A model generated the notes under the pieces. That model saw only the letters and a program-made list of their open reading frames with translations. It was not told where the DNA came from and did no database searches. The position numbers and the translations under genes were made by a program. A stretch of 64,000 bases of DNA from JBHGXV01 sp041920505 (GTDB lineage Bacteria > Bacillota > Bacilli > Brevibacillales > Brevibacillaceae), in NCBI GenBank assembly GCA_041920505.1, contig JBHGXV010000007.1:52312-116311 (forward strand), given 5' to 3'. This document shows, one piece after another, positions 28,057 to 36,402 of this stretch. Each line of letters begins with the position of its first letter. The first letter of the stretch is position 1.

Positions 28057-28085
28057 ACTATAATGCAAATATAGAATATTACCAA
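28057..28085 (-). promoter_or_regulatory. Possible promoter of the acyltransferase gene
   Basis: On the minus strand TTGGTA, 17 bp, TATAGT (plus coordinates 28080-28085 and 28057-28062), about 50 bp before the start codon, in AT-rich DNA. Confidence 0.45.
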
Positions 28086-28262
28086 ACAGAATTTCTTAAC
28101 TTTCTTTAGACACCCAGCCTTGAACCCATAGCCTCCTGCAGGGATTGTCTGTCTAGCGGGATTATTTAATTAGTAGACGAGTCCGAATGGCTCCGTGCCG
28201 TCCCACTTGGGCAGTAAACTGAGCCAGCAGACTGACATGCACATAGAGTTGGCCACGATGAC

Positions 28263-28385
28263 TTTCGTTACCCGACACGACATGTTAAATTCTTAGGGGC
28301 TTTAGGCGTAGGGAAAAGTTACCTGGCAGTGGAATTTGGTGTAGAAGCAATCTCACATGGGATATCCGTTCACTTTGTCAACCTG
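28263..28385 (+). pseudogene. IS21-family istB helper ATPase remnant
   Basis: One frame reads VKFLGALGVGKSYLAVEFGV continuing EAISHGISVHFVNL. This is the Walker A region of IstB (usual form LGPPGVGKTHLA...EA..G..V.F..L). It has no start, breaks off after VNL, and is flanked by unrecognisable AT-rich DNA. It is a scrap of an old IS21 insertion; I found no istA and no terminal repeats. The surrounding 28,010-28,490 stretch holds no other gene I can support. Confidence 0.75.
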
Positions 28386-28494
28386 TTTTTTCCATGTAGT
28401 TGGCACGGACAGCTTGACAGAAACACACCTTTCTCATCATTGATAGTGACCGGTTACCATACCAAACAGAAGAATAAGATGGTGGGTAGAAATT

Positions 28495-28977
28495 ATGAAA
28501 CGTATATCGAGGTGGATTGCTGGCATAGTTGCCTTGGCCGCATTTTCTGCGGGAGGCATTTTGGTTACGAATGCTGGATCGGCAGATAACCTCAAGCCAA
28601 TCGGTTTTGAAACACAATCCTATAATTTAAATCCGGAACCTATTCTTAAAAAGAACCTGGACAAGAAAGCAGAACTAATGTCTAAAAAAGAGAATATTCT
28701 AAAGAAGATCAAATTAAAAGAGAACCAAAACATCTTGTCTGCAAAGCTCAAAACGTGGAAGGAATATAAGACAACAGAAGGAGATGGTACCGAAAATTTT
28801 GAGGTTGATGATAATCGTCTCGTTTGGGAAGTTAAGATTGACGCTCCCGATGGTGTTCACACGCGCGGCGGCTATTACCGAAACGCAATTCAAATGTTTG
28901 TCGTTGACGCAGAAACAGAAAAATTGATCGAAATGAGAGTTCATGGAGATCGTGATCCTGCATCTGACCGGGATTAA
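28495..28977 (+). CDS. Small secreted protein of unknown function
   Basis: A 160-residue product with a basic start and hydrophobic segment (MKRISRWIAGIVALAAFSAGGIL) that looks like a signal peptide or anchor, then a Lys-rich helix (about 50-85) and a compact C-terminal part (VWEVKIDAPDGVHTRGGYY ... IQMFVVDAETEKLIEMRVHGD) somewhat reminiscent of PepSY-like folds; I do not recognise the family. Base composition is clearly AT-richer than its neighbours, and it lies beside an IS21 remnant, suggesting horizontal acquisition. GGTGGG at 28481-28486 could serve as ribosome-binding site. It is monocistronic with a good terminator. Confidence 0.7.
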   Translation: MKRISRWIAGIVALAAFSAGGILVTNAGSADNLKPIGFETQSYNLNPEPILKKNLDKKAELMSKKENILKKIKLKENQNILSAKLKTWKEYKTTEGDGTENFEVDDNRLVWEVKIDAPDGVHTRGGYYRNAIQMFVVDAETEKLIEMRVHGDRDPASDRD

Positions 28978-28995
28978 CCCCCTTTTGCCGATGAT

Positions 28996-29031
28996 AATGC
29001 CAGTCTCTGTTTAAAGAGGCTGGCATTTTTT
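28996..29031 (+). terminator. Terminator of the secreted-protein gene
   Basis: AATGCCAG-T-CTCT / AGAG-G-CTGGCATT stem followed by TTTTTT. Confidence 0.85.
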
Positions 29032-29157
29032 CATGGCACCAAACACTGGTGCGTACCGTTGCCACGAGTATCGACTTTTTATCGCTCAGCCTGTTTTTTT
29101 GTCCCAACCGCCGGCGGTATGCTGAGGCAAACGGCGCAAGAAGGAGGACGATCAACC

Positions 29158-29898
29158 ATGGCGCTGAAATGGTCGGCGATTCATCCGATTCGGCTGATGG
29201 CCTCCCTGCTGTTGGCCGGGACACTCGGGTACCTGTCGTATCACCTTGCCAAGCCGCAGACGTTTTCCTACGCCAGGCTGCATGCCAACGTGACAGCGGA
29301 GAGCGGGACCACGCTCACAGCCGAGCAGGTGGAAGAGGCGGTCCTGCCGCTCGACCGGTTTTCTTCGGCTGGGCAATCTCCTGTGCCCGGATTGATTCCC
29401 TGGACGCAGATTCGCTCGTATCTGGGGACGCCGCTGGCGAGGCGGGTGGAGGGCGGCGAACCGTTGTTGGCCAATGATTTTGTGCAGAGCGGCGCAGGCG
29501 GCCTGAGCCAGCCGCTCTCCGCTTCCATGACCGGGATGAGCATCCCTGTCGACAACGTCACCGGGGTGACGCCGTTTCTCAGTCAGGGAGACAAGGTTCA
29601 TGTCTACGCTTCCTTCCAGGACGAAAACGGGGCGCATACCGGGTTGTTGTTGAGGAACATGCCTGTACTCTCCTTGCAGCGCGAGATGGACGGGGATGTT
29701 CCCAGCCTGGTCGCGGTGACGATCGCGCTGAAGATGGACGAGGCTGTTTATCTTGCGCACGCGTTGCATTTCGGAAAAGTTCGCCTGGCCAAGGCCGCCG
29801 CCGGGGAAACCTTGTCCGGTATCGGCGATCAGGCGTTTGCCGCCGCCTTGATCAAGACGAAAAAGCGGTGGACGGAGCTGGAGGAGGGGAGAAAATGA
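29158..29898 (+). CDS. cpaB: Tad locus 1: CpaB/RcpC-type SAF-domain protein
   Basis: A 246-residue protein with an N-terminal membrane anchor (about 10-28), a SAF-like region (VTAESGTTLTAEQVEEAVLPLDRF... GEPLLANDF) and a C-terminal domain with SIPVDNVTGVTPFLSQGDKVHVYASF, matching RcpC/CpaB. In Gram-negative Tad systems it works with the secretin; in a monoderm it probably sits on the outer membrane face and guides the pilus through the wall (inference). ATG after AAGGAGG with 10-base spacing. First gene of locus 1, overlapping cpaE by 4 bp. Confidence 0.85.
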   Translation: MALKWSAIHPIRLMASLLLAGTLGYLSYHLAKPQTFSYARLHANVTAESGTTLTAEQVEEAVLPLDRFSSAGQSPVPGLIPWTQIRSYLGTPLARRVEGGEPLLANDFVQSGAGGLSQPLSASMTGMSIPVDNVTGVTPFLSQGDKVHVYASFQDENGAHTGLLLRNMPVLSLQREMDGDVPSLVAVTIALKMDEAVYLAHALHFGKVRLAKAAAGETLSGIGDQAFAAALIKTKKRWTELEEGRK

Positions 29899-31325
29899 AG
29901 GGGCCTGTCAAACGAATCGCGCTGATCGATCAGGACAGACGGGCGATCGACGAACTGAAGCAAAAGTTGGCGAAAAGCGAGCGGATGCAAGTGTGTGCGG
30001 CAGTGACCCGGGCGGAGGAACTGTGGCCAAACGTTCAGTCCGCCGCTCCGGATGTGGTGTTGGTGACGGGCGATTTGCCGGGAATGGATATCGGGTTCGT
30101 TTGCCAGCAGTTGCGGTTCTATTTTCCGCAGACGGTGTGCATGGCAGCCTGTTCCGTGCGCGATGCTCAGTGGGAGTTGTTCTTGCGCAATCTCGGCGTG
30201 TGGGTGATTGGCAAACCGGTTGAGCCCGCTCAGTTGGAGATGCTGGTCGCGCCATTGGCGGCCGGGGTGTTTCTGCCGGGGGGCGGTCCGCATGGGTATC
30301 CGCCCCCGCCCTATCCCCTGGCGTCTCCGCCGCCGTATTCGCCGCCGCATGCGGCCGGTCAGGAAAGAAACGACACGGCTTCGATGTCCGCCGACGACAA
30401 ACCCAAGCGGCTGATTACGGTTTACGGGCCGAAGGGAGGGGTGGGCAAGACGTTTCTCTCCCGGGAGTTGGCCATCTATTACGCGCAGCAAAAGCGAAAT
30501 GGGCAGCCGCTCAAAGTATTGGCCGTCGATTTTAACCTTGACCTGGGTACGATTGCGACCTCCCTCAACCTGCCGAGAACGCCCAATGTGTTCACCTGGG
30601 CTCAGGCGATTGACGAGCAACTGGCCCATCTGGTCGCAAGCGAGGGGCGCGATCCGTCGACCGTCAGCCATCAGGAGTGGCAAGACTTGAGCACGATGGT
30701 GCGGATACCGGCGACGGATGTGGAGAAATACACGGTCGTTCACTCCGAGACCGGGCTACATGTCCTCACTTCGCCTCGCGACATCCGGCAAAGCTTCGAG
30801 ATCAAAGACTACCACCTCTACGTCATGCTGGAAACGCTGAAGCGAAGCGACTACGATGTGATCTTGATCGACACCGCGCCGGACACCACGGATGCGACGA
30901 TTCAGGCGCTGTTTTTTGCCCAGCGGGTGGTGATGGTAGGCAACCCGGTGGTGGACGCGATCGAAAACATTCAGCGGATGCTCAAGTTGCTGCGGGAAGC
31001 GGAGTACCCGGAAGAGCGGATTCACATCTGCATCAATCGCCTGCAACGAAGGGAGATGTTCACGTTGGAAGAGATGCGCGCCTACTTTCAACTCCACCCG
31101 AGCAAAACGCTATTCACCATTCCCGACGACGAGGATGTGAAGCGCTCCGTGAACACGGGAGTGCCGTTGATGCTCACGCCCGGTCGGTCCGTGGCCAAGG
31201 AGGCGATTGCGGCCATCGGCCAAACGCTCGTGCCGCCGGAGGATGAAGCGGCCGTCACCGCGAAGCCGACGTCCAAACCGCGTTCCTTTTTGTCCCATTG
31301 GTTCGGCCGGAAAGGAGGGGGTTGA
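29895..31325 (+). CDS. cpaE: Tad locus 1: CpaE/TadZ-type protein (receiver-like domain plus MinD-like ATPase)
   Basis: A 476-residue protein thought to localise the Tad machine to the membrane. Residues about 1-125 form a response-regulator-like domain (RIALIDQDRRAIDELKQKL) used for targeting rather than phosphotransfer. A Pro-rich linker (about 130-160) follows, then a MinD/ParA ATPase with an intact deviant Walker A, YGPKGGVGKTFLS, the VLAVDFNLDLG segment and the DVILIDTAPDT Walker B. It retains the catalytic lysines that the two related proteins of locus 2 lack. GGAGGGGAG precedes the ATG. Coupled to cpaB and followed directly by cpaF. Confidence 0.88.
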   Translation: MKGPVKRIALIDQDRRAIDELKQKLAKSERMQVCAAVTRAEELWPNVQSAAPDVVLVTGDLPGMDIGFVCQQLRFYFPQTVCMAACSVRDAQWELFLRNLGVWVIGKPVEPAQLEMLVAPLAAGVFLPGGGPHGYPPPPYPLASPPPYSPPHAAGQERNDTASMSADDKPKRLITVYGPKGGVGKTFLSRELAIYYAQQKRNGQPLKVLAVDFNLDLGTIATSLNLPRTPNVFTWAQAIDEQLAHLVASEGRDPSTVSHQEWQDLSTMVRIPATDVEKYTVVHSETGLHVLTSPRDIRQSFEIKDYHLYVMLETLKRSDYDVILIDTAPDTTDATIQALFFAQRVVMVGNPVVDAIENIQRMLKLLREAEYPEERIHICINRLQRREMFTLEEMRAYFQLHPSKTLFTIPDDEDVKRSVNTGVPLMLTPGRSVAKEAIAAIGQTLVPPEDEAAVTAKPTSKPRSFLSHWFGRKGGG

Positions 31326-32828
31326 ATGCCGTTCGATCGCAAAAGCTTGCTGGGCCTTGGCCAACCGCTCGGACGCCCCTTGTCCGAATGGCAACGGGCC
31401 CGCTCCGATTCTTTGGGCGAGCGGCAAAAGCAAACGGGCGGTTTGTTGACGGGACCATCCAATCTACAGGAGAGCGTCAACCCGCGTCATTTGTCCGCCG
31501 AACAGGCTGCCGCCGTCAAGACACAGATCGTGGAAAAACATGGGAAACGTCTGTGGGAGGACAAGGACAAGCCCGGTTACCTGGACGAGTTGACTCAGGA
31601 TATCCGCCTGCTGTTGGAGATCAAAACCACGCTGACCAACAGCCAGATATGCGCGGAAGCGGACAGACTTCTGCACGAACTGATCGGATGGGGACCGTTG
31701 GACCGTCTGCTTGACGACCCCGACATCACGGAAATCCTCGTTCACCGCTATGACGACTTTGTCGTGGAGCGCAAAAGCACCGGCCGTCTGGAGCGGCTGG
31801 AGGTGGACGCGTTCCAGGACGAGGAACAGTTGCTGCGTCTGATTGAGCAGATCGCGGCCACCATGGGCCGGGAGTTTAACGAGACGCGTTCGGAGTTGCA
31901 CACGCAGCTTCCTGACGGATCGCGCATCGCCGCGACTCACCGTTCGATTTCACCGGACGGGCACATGCTGACGATCCGCAAGCACCGCGATCTGTTGACC
32001 GAAGCCGACTATCTTCGCTACGGTTCGCTCTGCGAGCCGATGATGCAGTTTCTCAAATGGGCGGTCGGGCTGGCCCGTGTCTCCGGCATCGTCAGCGGCG
32101 GCACCGGCTCCGGCAAGACCCATTTGTTGAACCTGCTCGCCTCGTTTTTGCCGCCGCATCTCAGTGTCATCACCATCGAGGATGTGCTGGAGATGCGGCT
32201 GTCTCATCCGTTTGTCCGGCGCTTTCTCGCCAAACCGGCCAATCACGAAGGGAAGGGTGGGGTGACGATCCGCGATTGTGTCCGGTTGTCGTTGCGCAAG
32301 CGGCCGGACGTGATCATCGTCGGCGAGACGCGCGGCGGAGAGATCGTCGACATCCTGTGGGCGATGAATACCGACCACCCGGGAAGCTGGAGCACCGCGC
32401 ACGCCAACTCTCCCCGCGCATTGGTCGACTCCACTTTGCCGATCCTGTTTGGCAAAGCGGATGAAACCTACACGCCGCTGGAGAGAAACTTGATGATCGG
32501 CTCGGCGCTGCAGTTGATCGTGCAGGTGAAGCGCTTCGAGGAGGACGGCAGCCGCAAGGTGGTGGCGATTACCGAAGTGGTCGGCACGGGCGAATCGCAC
32601 GAAGAACGGATACGGCGTGTCTGCAACGTGAGGCAGGTGGTACCCGGACGCGTCTATTTGCAGGATATTTACGTGTTTGAACCGACCGGTGTGGTCGACG
32701 GTAAAGTGGTCGGACAGTTCAAATGGACCGGGTACAGGCCGGAGCGGATTGTGCGCCAGTGGGCGGCCAAAGGGTTGTCGCCACAGGAGATCGACCGCGT
32801 TTTTTTTACCGAACCGATTTCGGTGTAA
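31326..32828 (+). CDS. cpaF: Tad locus 1: CpaF/TadA secretion ATPase
   Basis: A 500-residue hexameric type II/IV secretion ATPase that drives pilus assembly. After an N-terminal domain (DRLLDDPDITEILVHRYD, typical of CpaF) come Walker A GGTGSGKTH (near 257-265), the Asp-box-like IEDVLEMRL, Walker B VGETRGGE and the STAHANSP His-box. It begins 3 bp from the cpaE stop with GGAAAGGAGGGGG just upstream. All ATPase motifs are intact, so this locus should be functional. Confidence 0.93.
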   Translation: MPFDRKSLLGLGQPLGRPLSEWQRARSDSLGERQKQTGGLLTGPSNLQESVNPRHLSAEQAAAVKTQIVEKHGKRLWEDKDKPGYLDELTQDIRLLLEIKTTLTNSQICAEADRLLHELIGWGPLDRLLDDPDITEILVHRYDDFVVERKSTGRLERLEVDAFQDEEQLLRLIEQIAATMGREFNETRSELHTQLPDGSRIAATHRSISPDGHMLTIRKHRDLLTEADYLRYGSLCEPMMQFLKWAVGLARVSGIVSGGTGSGKTHLLNLLASFLPPHLSVITIEDVLEMRLSHPFVRRFLAKPANHEGKGGVTIRDCVRLSLRKRPDVIIVGETRGGEIVDILWAMNTDHPGSWSTAHANSPRALVDSTLPILFGKADETYTPLERNLMIGSALQLIVQVKRFEEDGSRKVVAITEVVGTGESHEERIRRVCNVRQVVPGRVYLQDIYVFEPTGVVDGKVVGQFKWTGYRPERIVRQWAAKGLSPQEIDRVFFTEPISV

Positions 32829-32840
32829 GGAGGGACGCTC

Positions 32841-33755
32841 ATGGACCGATCAGTTGTGATCTTCGGAATGGCATGGGCGGTCGGCGCAAGCGTATGGGTT
32901 CTGCTTGCGCCCGACCGGCTGTTGGCTGGACGGGTCGCCATCTCCCATGAGTTGACCGCTTTGTTGCGCAAAGACAGATTGACCCCATTGGAGCGGCTCA
33001 AGCGCAGGCTTGACGAGAAACACACCGGCTTCAAGCTCGCCGGGTATCTGACGGTGTCCGCCGCTTTCGGGATGCTGGCTTTTCTTTTCTGCCACAGCGT
33101 GTTGCGCTCGGTCTGGCTGTCGTTGCCAGCCGTTCTGGGCGGCGTGTTGTTTGCCGAACGCTTGTTGCATGTGTTGGCAGAAAGACGCAGGGACCGTTTC
33201 GAAGAAGGCAATGTGCGGGCCCTTCGCGTGATGGCAAGCTGTCTACGGGTGTCTCCGTCGTATACGCATGCGTTTGAGCAGGTTGCCACAAGCCCGTTTG
33301 TTCCCCCGATGGTCCGCGACGAATACAGGCGGGTTGTCGATCTGTTGAAAGGCCAGGTGCCGCTGGAGGCGGCGATGAACGAATTGCGGCGGCGCACCGG
33401 CTCCGCCGACGTCGCTCATCTGGCGGCGATTCTGCTCATCCAGCGCGAATTGGGCGGGGATATGGCCAAGACCCTGGATGCGGCCGCGACGGCCGTTTTG
33501 CGCCGACGGCAGATGCAGCGCCGCCAGCGGGCGGCCATGTCACAACTGCTGGCACAGGTAAACGTGCTGAGTGTGATGCCGTTCGTGTTTGTGATTGCGC
33601 TGTATGTAAACAATCCGCATCACTTTGAACCGTTGACGCAAACGCTCGGCGGCCGGTTGACTGTTTTGGGGTGCTTCGCGTCCATTCTGGTCGGGGGAGA
33701 AGTGATTCGGCATGTGGCGCTCTCTCCTTTGTGCAAAGGGGGAAGACGGCTGTGA
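32841..33755 (+). CDS. tadB: Tad locus 1: TadB inner-membrane platform protein
   Basis: A 304-residue membrane protein of the type II secretion F fold. An N-terminal transmembrane helix and a pair near 65-105 precede a cytoplasmic T2SSF domain (VRALRVMASCLRVSPSYTHAFEQVA, RTGSADVAHLAAILLIQRELGGDMAKTLD). Two C-terminal transmembrane helices follow. With TadC it forms the platform on which CpaF acts. It begins 12 bp after cpaF with TAAGGAGGGAC as ribosome-binding site. Confidence 0.88.
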   Translation: MDRSVVIFGMAWAVGASVWVLLAPDRLLAGRVAISHELTALLRKDRLTPLERLKRRLDEKHTGFKLAGYLTVSAAFGMLAFLFCHSVLRSVWLSLPAVLGGVLFAERLLHVLAERRRDRFEEGNVRALRVMASCLRVSPSYTHAFEQVATSPFVPPMVRDEYRRVVDLLKGQVPLEAAMNELRRRTGSADVAHLAAILLIQRELGGDMAKTLDAAATAVLRRRQMQRRQRAAMSQLLAQVNVLSVMPFVFVIALYVNNPHHFEPLTQTLGGRLTVLGCFASILVGGEVIRHVALSPLCKGGRRL

Positions 33756-34663
33756 TCATCAGTCTGTTGGCGGGCGCGATTGCGCTGTTGTTTTGTCTTC
33801 CCTCCTGTACGCAAACGATGCGAGTAAAGCGGCGGGGACTGTTTGAACGGATCGAGCGGGAACAGGACGACCGCTTTCGCCAAGCGTTCCGCTCACAACC
33901 TCGACAGTGGCCTTTGCCGGGAGTGGGCTGGATCAGGCAAAGCATCCGTTTGACGGAAACGTGGGCGCGATGGCTGGGGGTCGAGCGGCAAAAAACAGCC
34001 GCCAGTTTGCAGCGGCTGCGCTGGGAGGTGTCGGTGGAGGAGGTCGTGGCCGCCAAACTGATCGGAGCCTGTTTGCTGGTTCTTGCCGTCGGGTGGGTAC
34101 TGCTCGCAAAAGGAGCGGCCGAACCTGCCGGAACGGCTCGGTGGCTGCCTGTGTTGGCGGCCGGCGCGGTCTTTTTGTTGCCGACCAAATGGATCGAGTG
34201 GGCCGATGAGCGGGCCAAAGAAGAGATCCGGCGACAGATCCCCGTCTTTTTCGGGATCGTTCAGGTGCTGGTGGAGTCGGGAATGCCGGTGCACACCGCG
34301 ATGCGGGAGGCGGCCAAACGCTTCGAGGGGCGGCTGGGAACAGAGATCGCGCGCCTGGAAACGGAGCAAAAACAGTTCGGCAACTGGCGCAAGGCGTTGG
34401 AAGAAATGGCGTTTCGCTGGGATGTGGACGCGCTTGTCGCCATTGTGGCCGAGATTGCCAATGCCCTGACGAAAGGGACGAGCATTGCCCGCTCCCTGGC
34501 GGTTCAGGTGGAGGAACAACTGAGACAACAGGAGGACGAGGCTTCGGCCTACGTGAACAGGCTGACCGTCCGCCTGTTGCCGCTGTTGATTGTGTTTATG
34601 GGAGTGCCGCTCTTGTTTCTGATTTTGGGTCCGTCCTTTCTCGGGATCAAACAGCGTTTGTAG
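33752..34663 (+). CDS. tadC: Tad locus 1: TadC inner-membrane platform protein
   Basis: A 303-residue partner of TadB with the same architecture: an N-terminal transmembrane helix, two central ones (about 105-150), a T2SSF domain (RRQIPVFFGIVQVLVESGMPVHTAMREAA) and a C-terminal helix. The GTG start overlaps the tadB stop (GTGA) and has AAAGGGGGA about 7 bases upstream. It closes the first gene block; 66 bp with a conserved motif separate it from the pilin gene. Confidence 0.86.
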   Translation: MIISLLAGAIALLFCLPSCTQTMRVKRRGLFERIEREQDDRFRQAFRSQPRQWPLPGVGWIRQSIRLTETWARWLGVERQKTAASLQRLRWEVSVEEVVAAKLIGACLLVLAVGWVLLAKGAAEPAGTARWLPVLAAGAVFLLPTKWIEWADERAKEEIRRQIPVFFGIVQVLVESGMPVHTAMREAAKRFEGRLGTEIARLETEQKQFGNWRKALEEMAFRWDVDALVAIVAEIANALTKGTSIARSLAVQVEEQLRQQEDEASAYVNRLTVRLLPLLIVFMGVPLLFLILGPSFLGIKQRL

Positions 34664-34668
34664 ATTTT

Positions 34669-34690
34669 TTTGCGGACGGTGCTGTCTTTT
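34669..34690 (+). repeat. Copy 1 of a conserved 22-bp intergenic motif (TTTGCGG-N6-CTGTCTTTT)
   Basis: TTTGCGG and CTGTCTTTT, separated by six variable bases, start 6 bp after the tadC stop and precede the pilin gene. The same two blocks with identical spacing occur at 37059-37080. Regulatory role unknown. Confidence 0.55.
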
Positions 34691-34729
34691 GCCAGACTGG
34701 AAGCAACAAGGTGAAAGGGGGATTGTTTG

Positions 34730-34906
34730 ATGGAAGCTGTCGCCAGCTATGTGCGCCGTTTTTTGCGTGAGGAGGATGCTGTCACCATTGTCGAGATGGT
34801 CATTATCATCGCCGTTATTCTCATTCTGATTATTCCGACGCTTGCCGACCTGGGAAGCGCGGAAGACGACAAGTTAAAAGAACTGAGAGAGAAAATCAGC
34901 AAATGA
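34730..34906 (+). CDS. Tad locus 1: small Flp-like prepilin
   Basis: A 58-residue protein with a short basic leader (MEAVASYVRRFLREEDA), a long hydrophobic helix (VTIVEMVIIIAVILILIIP) and a charged tail (EDDKLKELREKISK). If cleaved after Ala17, Glu falls at position +5, the class IV/Flp prepilin hallmark. Size and place, just before the prepilin peptidase and after tadC, fit the major Flp pilin. GTGAAAGGGGGA lies upstream of the ATG. It overlaps the peptidase gene by 4 bp. It is likely the main structural subunit of locus 1. Confidence 0.78.
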   Translation: MEAVASYVRRFLREEDAVTIVEMVIIIAVILILIIPTLADLGSAEDDKLKELREKISK

Positions 34907-35391
34907 CACCGGCTGTCGCTGTATTTGCGGGGTTTCTCGCCGTTGCCGCCTGGTTCGATTGGCGGCAGCGACGGGTGCCCAATTGGTTGGTGGGGCCGTT
35001 CGCACTGGCCGGGTTTTGCTTTCAGGCGGTCGAAGGCCATGTCTGGCATGGCGCGAGCGGTGCCGGTTGCGCGTGGTTGCTCACAGCGATTCCCGTCTGG
35101 TTGCGCGGCATGGGGATGGGAGACCAGAAGCTGTTGATGGCCGCAGGCGTTTGGCTGGGGCCGGCAGAGGTGTACCGACTCTTTCTCCTTTCCATTGTCG
35201 TGTGTCTCGCCGTTGCGGCGTGCATGCCATGGAAACGGGTGCGTGTGGCTGCCAAACACATGCGCGTGCTGGCGGCTGGCTGGTTTGCGCACCGCGCCGT
35301 CTGGCTGCCCGCCCGTCAGGAGTCGGCGTTGGCGATTCCGTACGCGGTCTGCCTGTTTCTCGCCTGGGACCTGGGGTTTGCGGAGGGATGA
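34903..35391 (+). CDS. tadV: Tad locus 1: prepilin peptidase (TadV/CpaA-like, A24 family)
   Basis: A 162-residue membrane aspartyl protease with about four to five transmembrane segments. The two active-site Asp motifs are FDWRQRRVPNWL near 18 and GMGMGDQKLLM near 75, the second in the family's GxGD form. It should cleave the leader of the adjacent prepilin and of the TadE-like protein. It is the only prepilin peptidase in the window, so locus 2 either shares it or does without. Confidence 0.88.
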   Translation: MTPAVAVFAGFLAVAAWFDWRQRRVPNWLVGPFALAGFCFQAVEGHVWHGASGAGCAWLLTAIPVWLRGMGMGDQKLLMAAGVWLGPAEVYRLFLLSIVVCLAVAACMPWKRVRVAAKHMRVLAAGWFAHRAVWLPARQESALAIPYAVCLFLAWDLGFAEG

Positions 35392-35392
35392 C

Positions 35393-35824
35393 ATGTACGG
35401 ACGGTGGTTGCGGCGCATACGCGCGGAAGAAACGGGGAGCCAGTTGCTGGAGTTTATGTTGACGTTTCCGCTGGTATGGGTGCTGTTTGTGTTTTCGGCG
35501 GATCAATTCAGTATTTTTTACAACAAGCAAAAAGCACTTGCTGCCGCCTACGAAGCGGGCCGGATCGCCTGTTTGCAGCCCAATTACGGTCTGGCCCGCT
35601 ATCACGGGCGTCTGCGCGGGCTGGAGGAGTTGGAGCAGGCGATCGCCGCCCGTGACAAAGAAGTGGAGATTCTGCCCGAAGGACGGTGGAAAAAGGGAAA
35701 CCACCTGCTGACCCAGGCGACGGTTCGCTTTGACCTGCTCGCCTCCGGACAGCCGTACGAGGTGACGGAGTCGTACTACATGATGATTGAAAATGCGGGG
35801 GATACGGATGGAGCCGGGAACTGA
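35393..35824 (+). CDS. Tad locus 1: TadE-like pseudopilin
   Basis: A 143-residue protein with a short basic leader, then EETGSQLLEFMLTFPLVWVLFVF. This is the TadE pattern: Glu five residues into a hydrophobic N-terminal helix after a Gly. The remainder is a soluble domain. Minor pseudopilins of this type prime or regulate assembly. GGAGGG lies 5 bases before the ATG, and the start immediately follows the peptidase gene. Confidence 0.78.
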   Translation: MYGRWLRRIRAEETGSQLLEFMLTFPLVWVLFVFSADQFSIFYNKQKALAAAYEAGRIACLQPNYGLARYHGRLRGLEELEQAIAARDKEVEILPEGRWKKGNHLLTQATVRFDLLASGQPYEVTESYYMMIENAGDTDGAGN

Positions 35825-36323
35825 GCGCGTTTTGCGGATGTCCGCTGAACACGGTGCCATCATGTTGACGACGCTCTTTTTTCTCATCGGCTTGTTTGGG
35901 TTGCTTTCACTGGTGCTGTTGGTGGAACAGGCCGATGTTGCCGAGATGAGAGTCCAGCAAACCGCCGATGTGATCAGCAAAGGGGCTCGCCGCGCAGGAG
36001 AGTGGACGTTTGTCGATCCATCGGGGGAGACCAGGCGGGTCTTGTTTGCGACAAAACAGGAGGCGCTGCGGCATGACGCTGACATTGTGCGCGGCGCGAG
36101 AGAGGAAGCCGGGCTATTGGCTGATGTGAATCGCGATTTCCTGTTGGCCGAGGTGGATCAGGTGGAGATCGATCACCAGAAAGGGGAGAGCCGCTCGCTC
36201 TACAGCCAGGGCATTTACCATGTCGCGATGGAGGTGTCGAAACAGGTTGAGCTGGTCTGGGAGTCGCTGGTTTTGTCGATTCGGCGTGTCTCCCAGTCCG
36301 GCGTCTACGACTCATCCTGGTGA
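35808..36323 (+). CDS. Tad locus 1: TadG/TadF-like pseudopilin
   Basis: A 171-residue protein resembling the N-terminus of TadG-type proteins: AEHGAIMLTTLFFLIGLFGLLSLVLLVEQADVAEMRVQQTADVISKGA, i.e. a hydrophobic segment followed by the RxQxxADxxxxxGA-like stretch. The rest is a short soluble domain, far smaller than full TadG. The start is uncertain: ATG 35808 with GGGGG upstream is chosen, but ATG 35793 or 35838 are possible. It overlaps the TadE gene and ends locus 1. Confidence 0.65.
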   Translation: MEPGTERVLRMSAEHGAIMLTTLFFLIGLFGLLSLVLLVEQADVAEMRVQQTADVISKGARRAGEWTFVDPSGETRRVLFATKQEALRHDADIVRGAREEAGLLADVNRDFLLAEVDQVEIDHQKGESRSLYSQGIYHVAMEVSKQVELVWESLVLSIRRVSQSGVYDSSW

Positions 36324-36344
36324 GAAGATAAAGACCTATTATTT

Positions 36345-36374
36345 TTGTCCTATTTTGGCGTGATAGGGTAGATA
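36345..36374 (+). promoter_or_regulatory. Promoter-like pair upstream of locus 2
   Basis: TTGTCC (36345-36350), 18 bp, TAGATA (36369-36374), about 30 bp before the first gene of locus 2. The same arrangement, TTGTCG-N18-TAGATA, lies before the sigma-factor gene at 46517. Elements are weak by SigmaA standards. Confidence 0.4.
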
Positions 36375-36402
36375 AAAATGCCAAAGACAGGAGGAATAGG
36401 TC

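Noticed and set aside
34664..34729. Spacer before the Flp-like pilin considered as a c-di-GMP riboswitch
   Set aside because: None of the conserved GEMM-I or GEMM-II core sequences is present.
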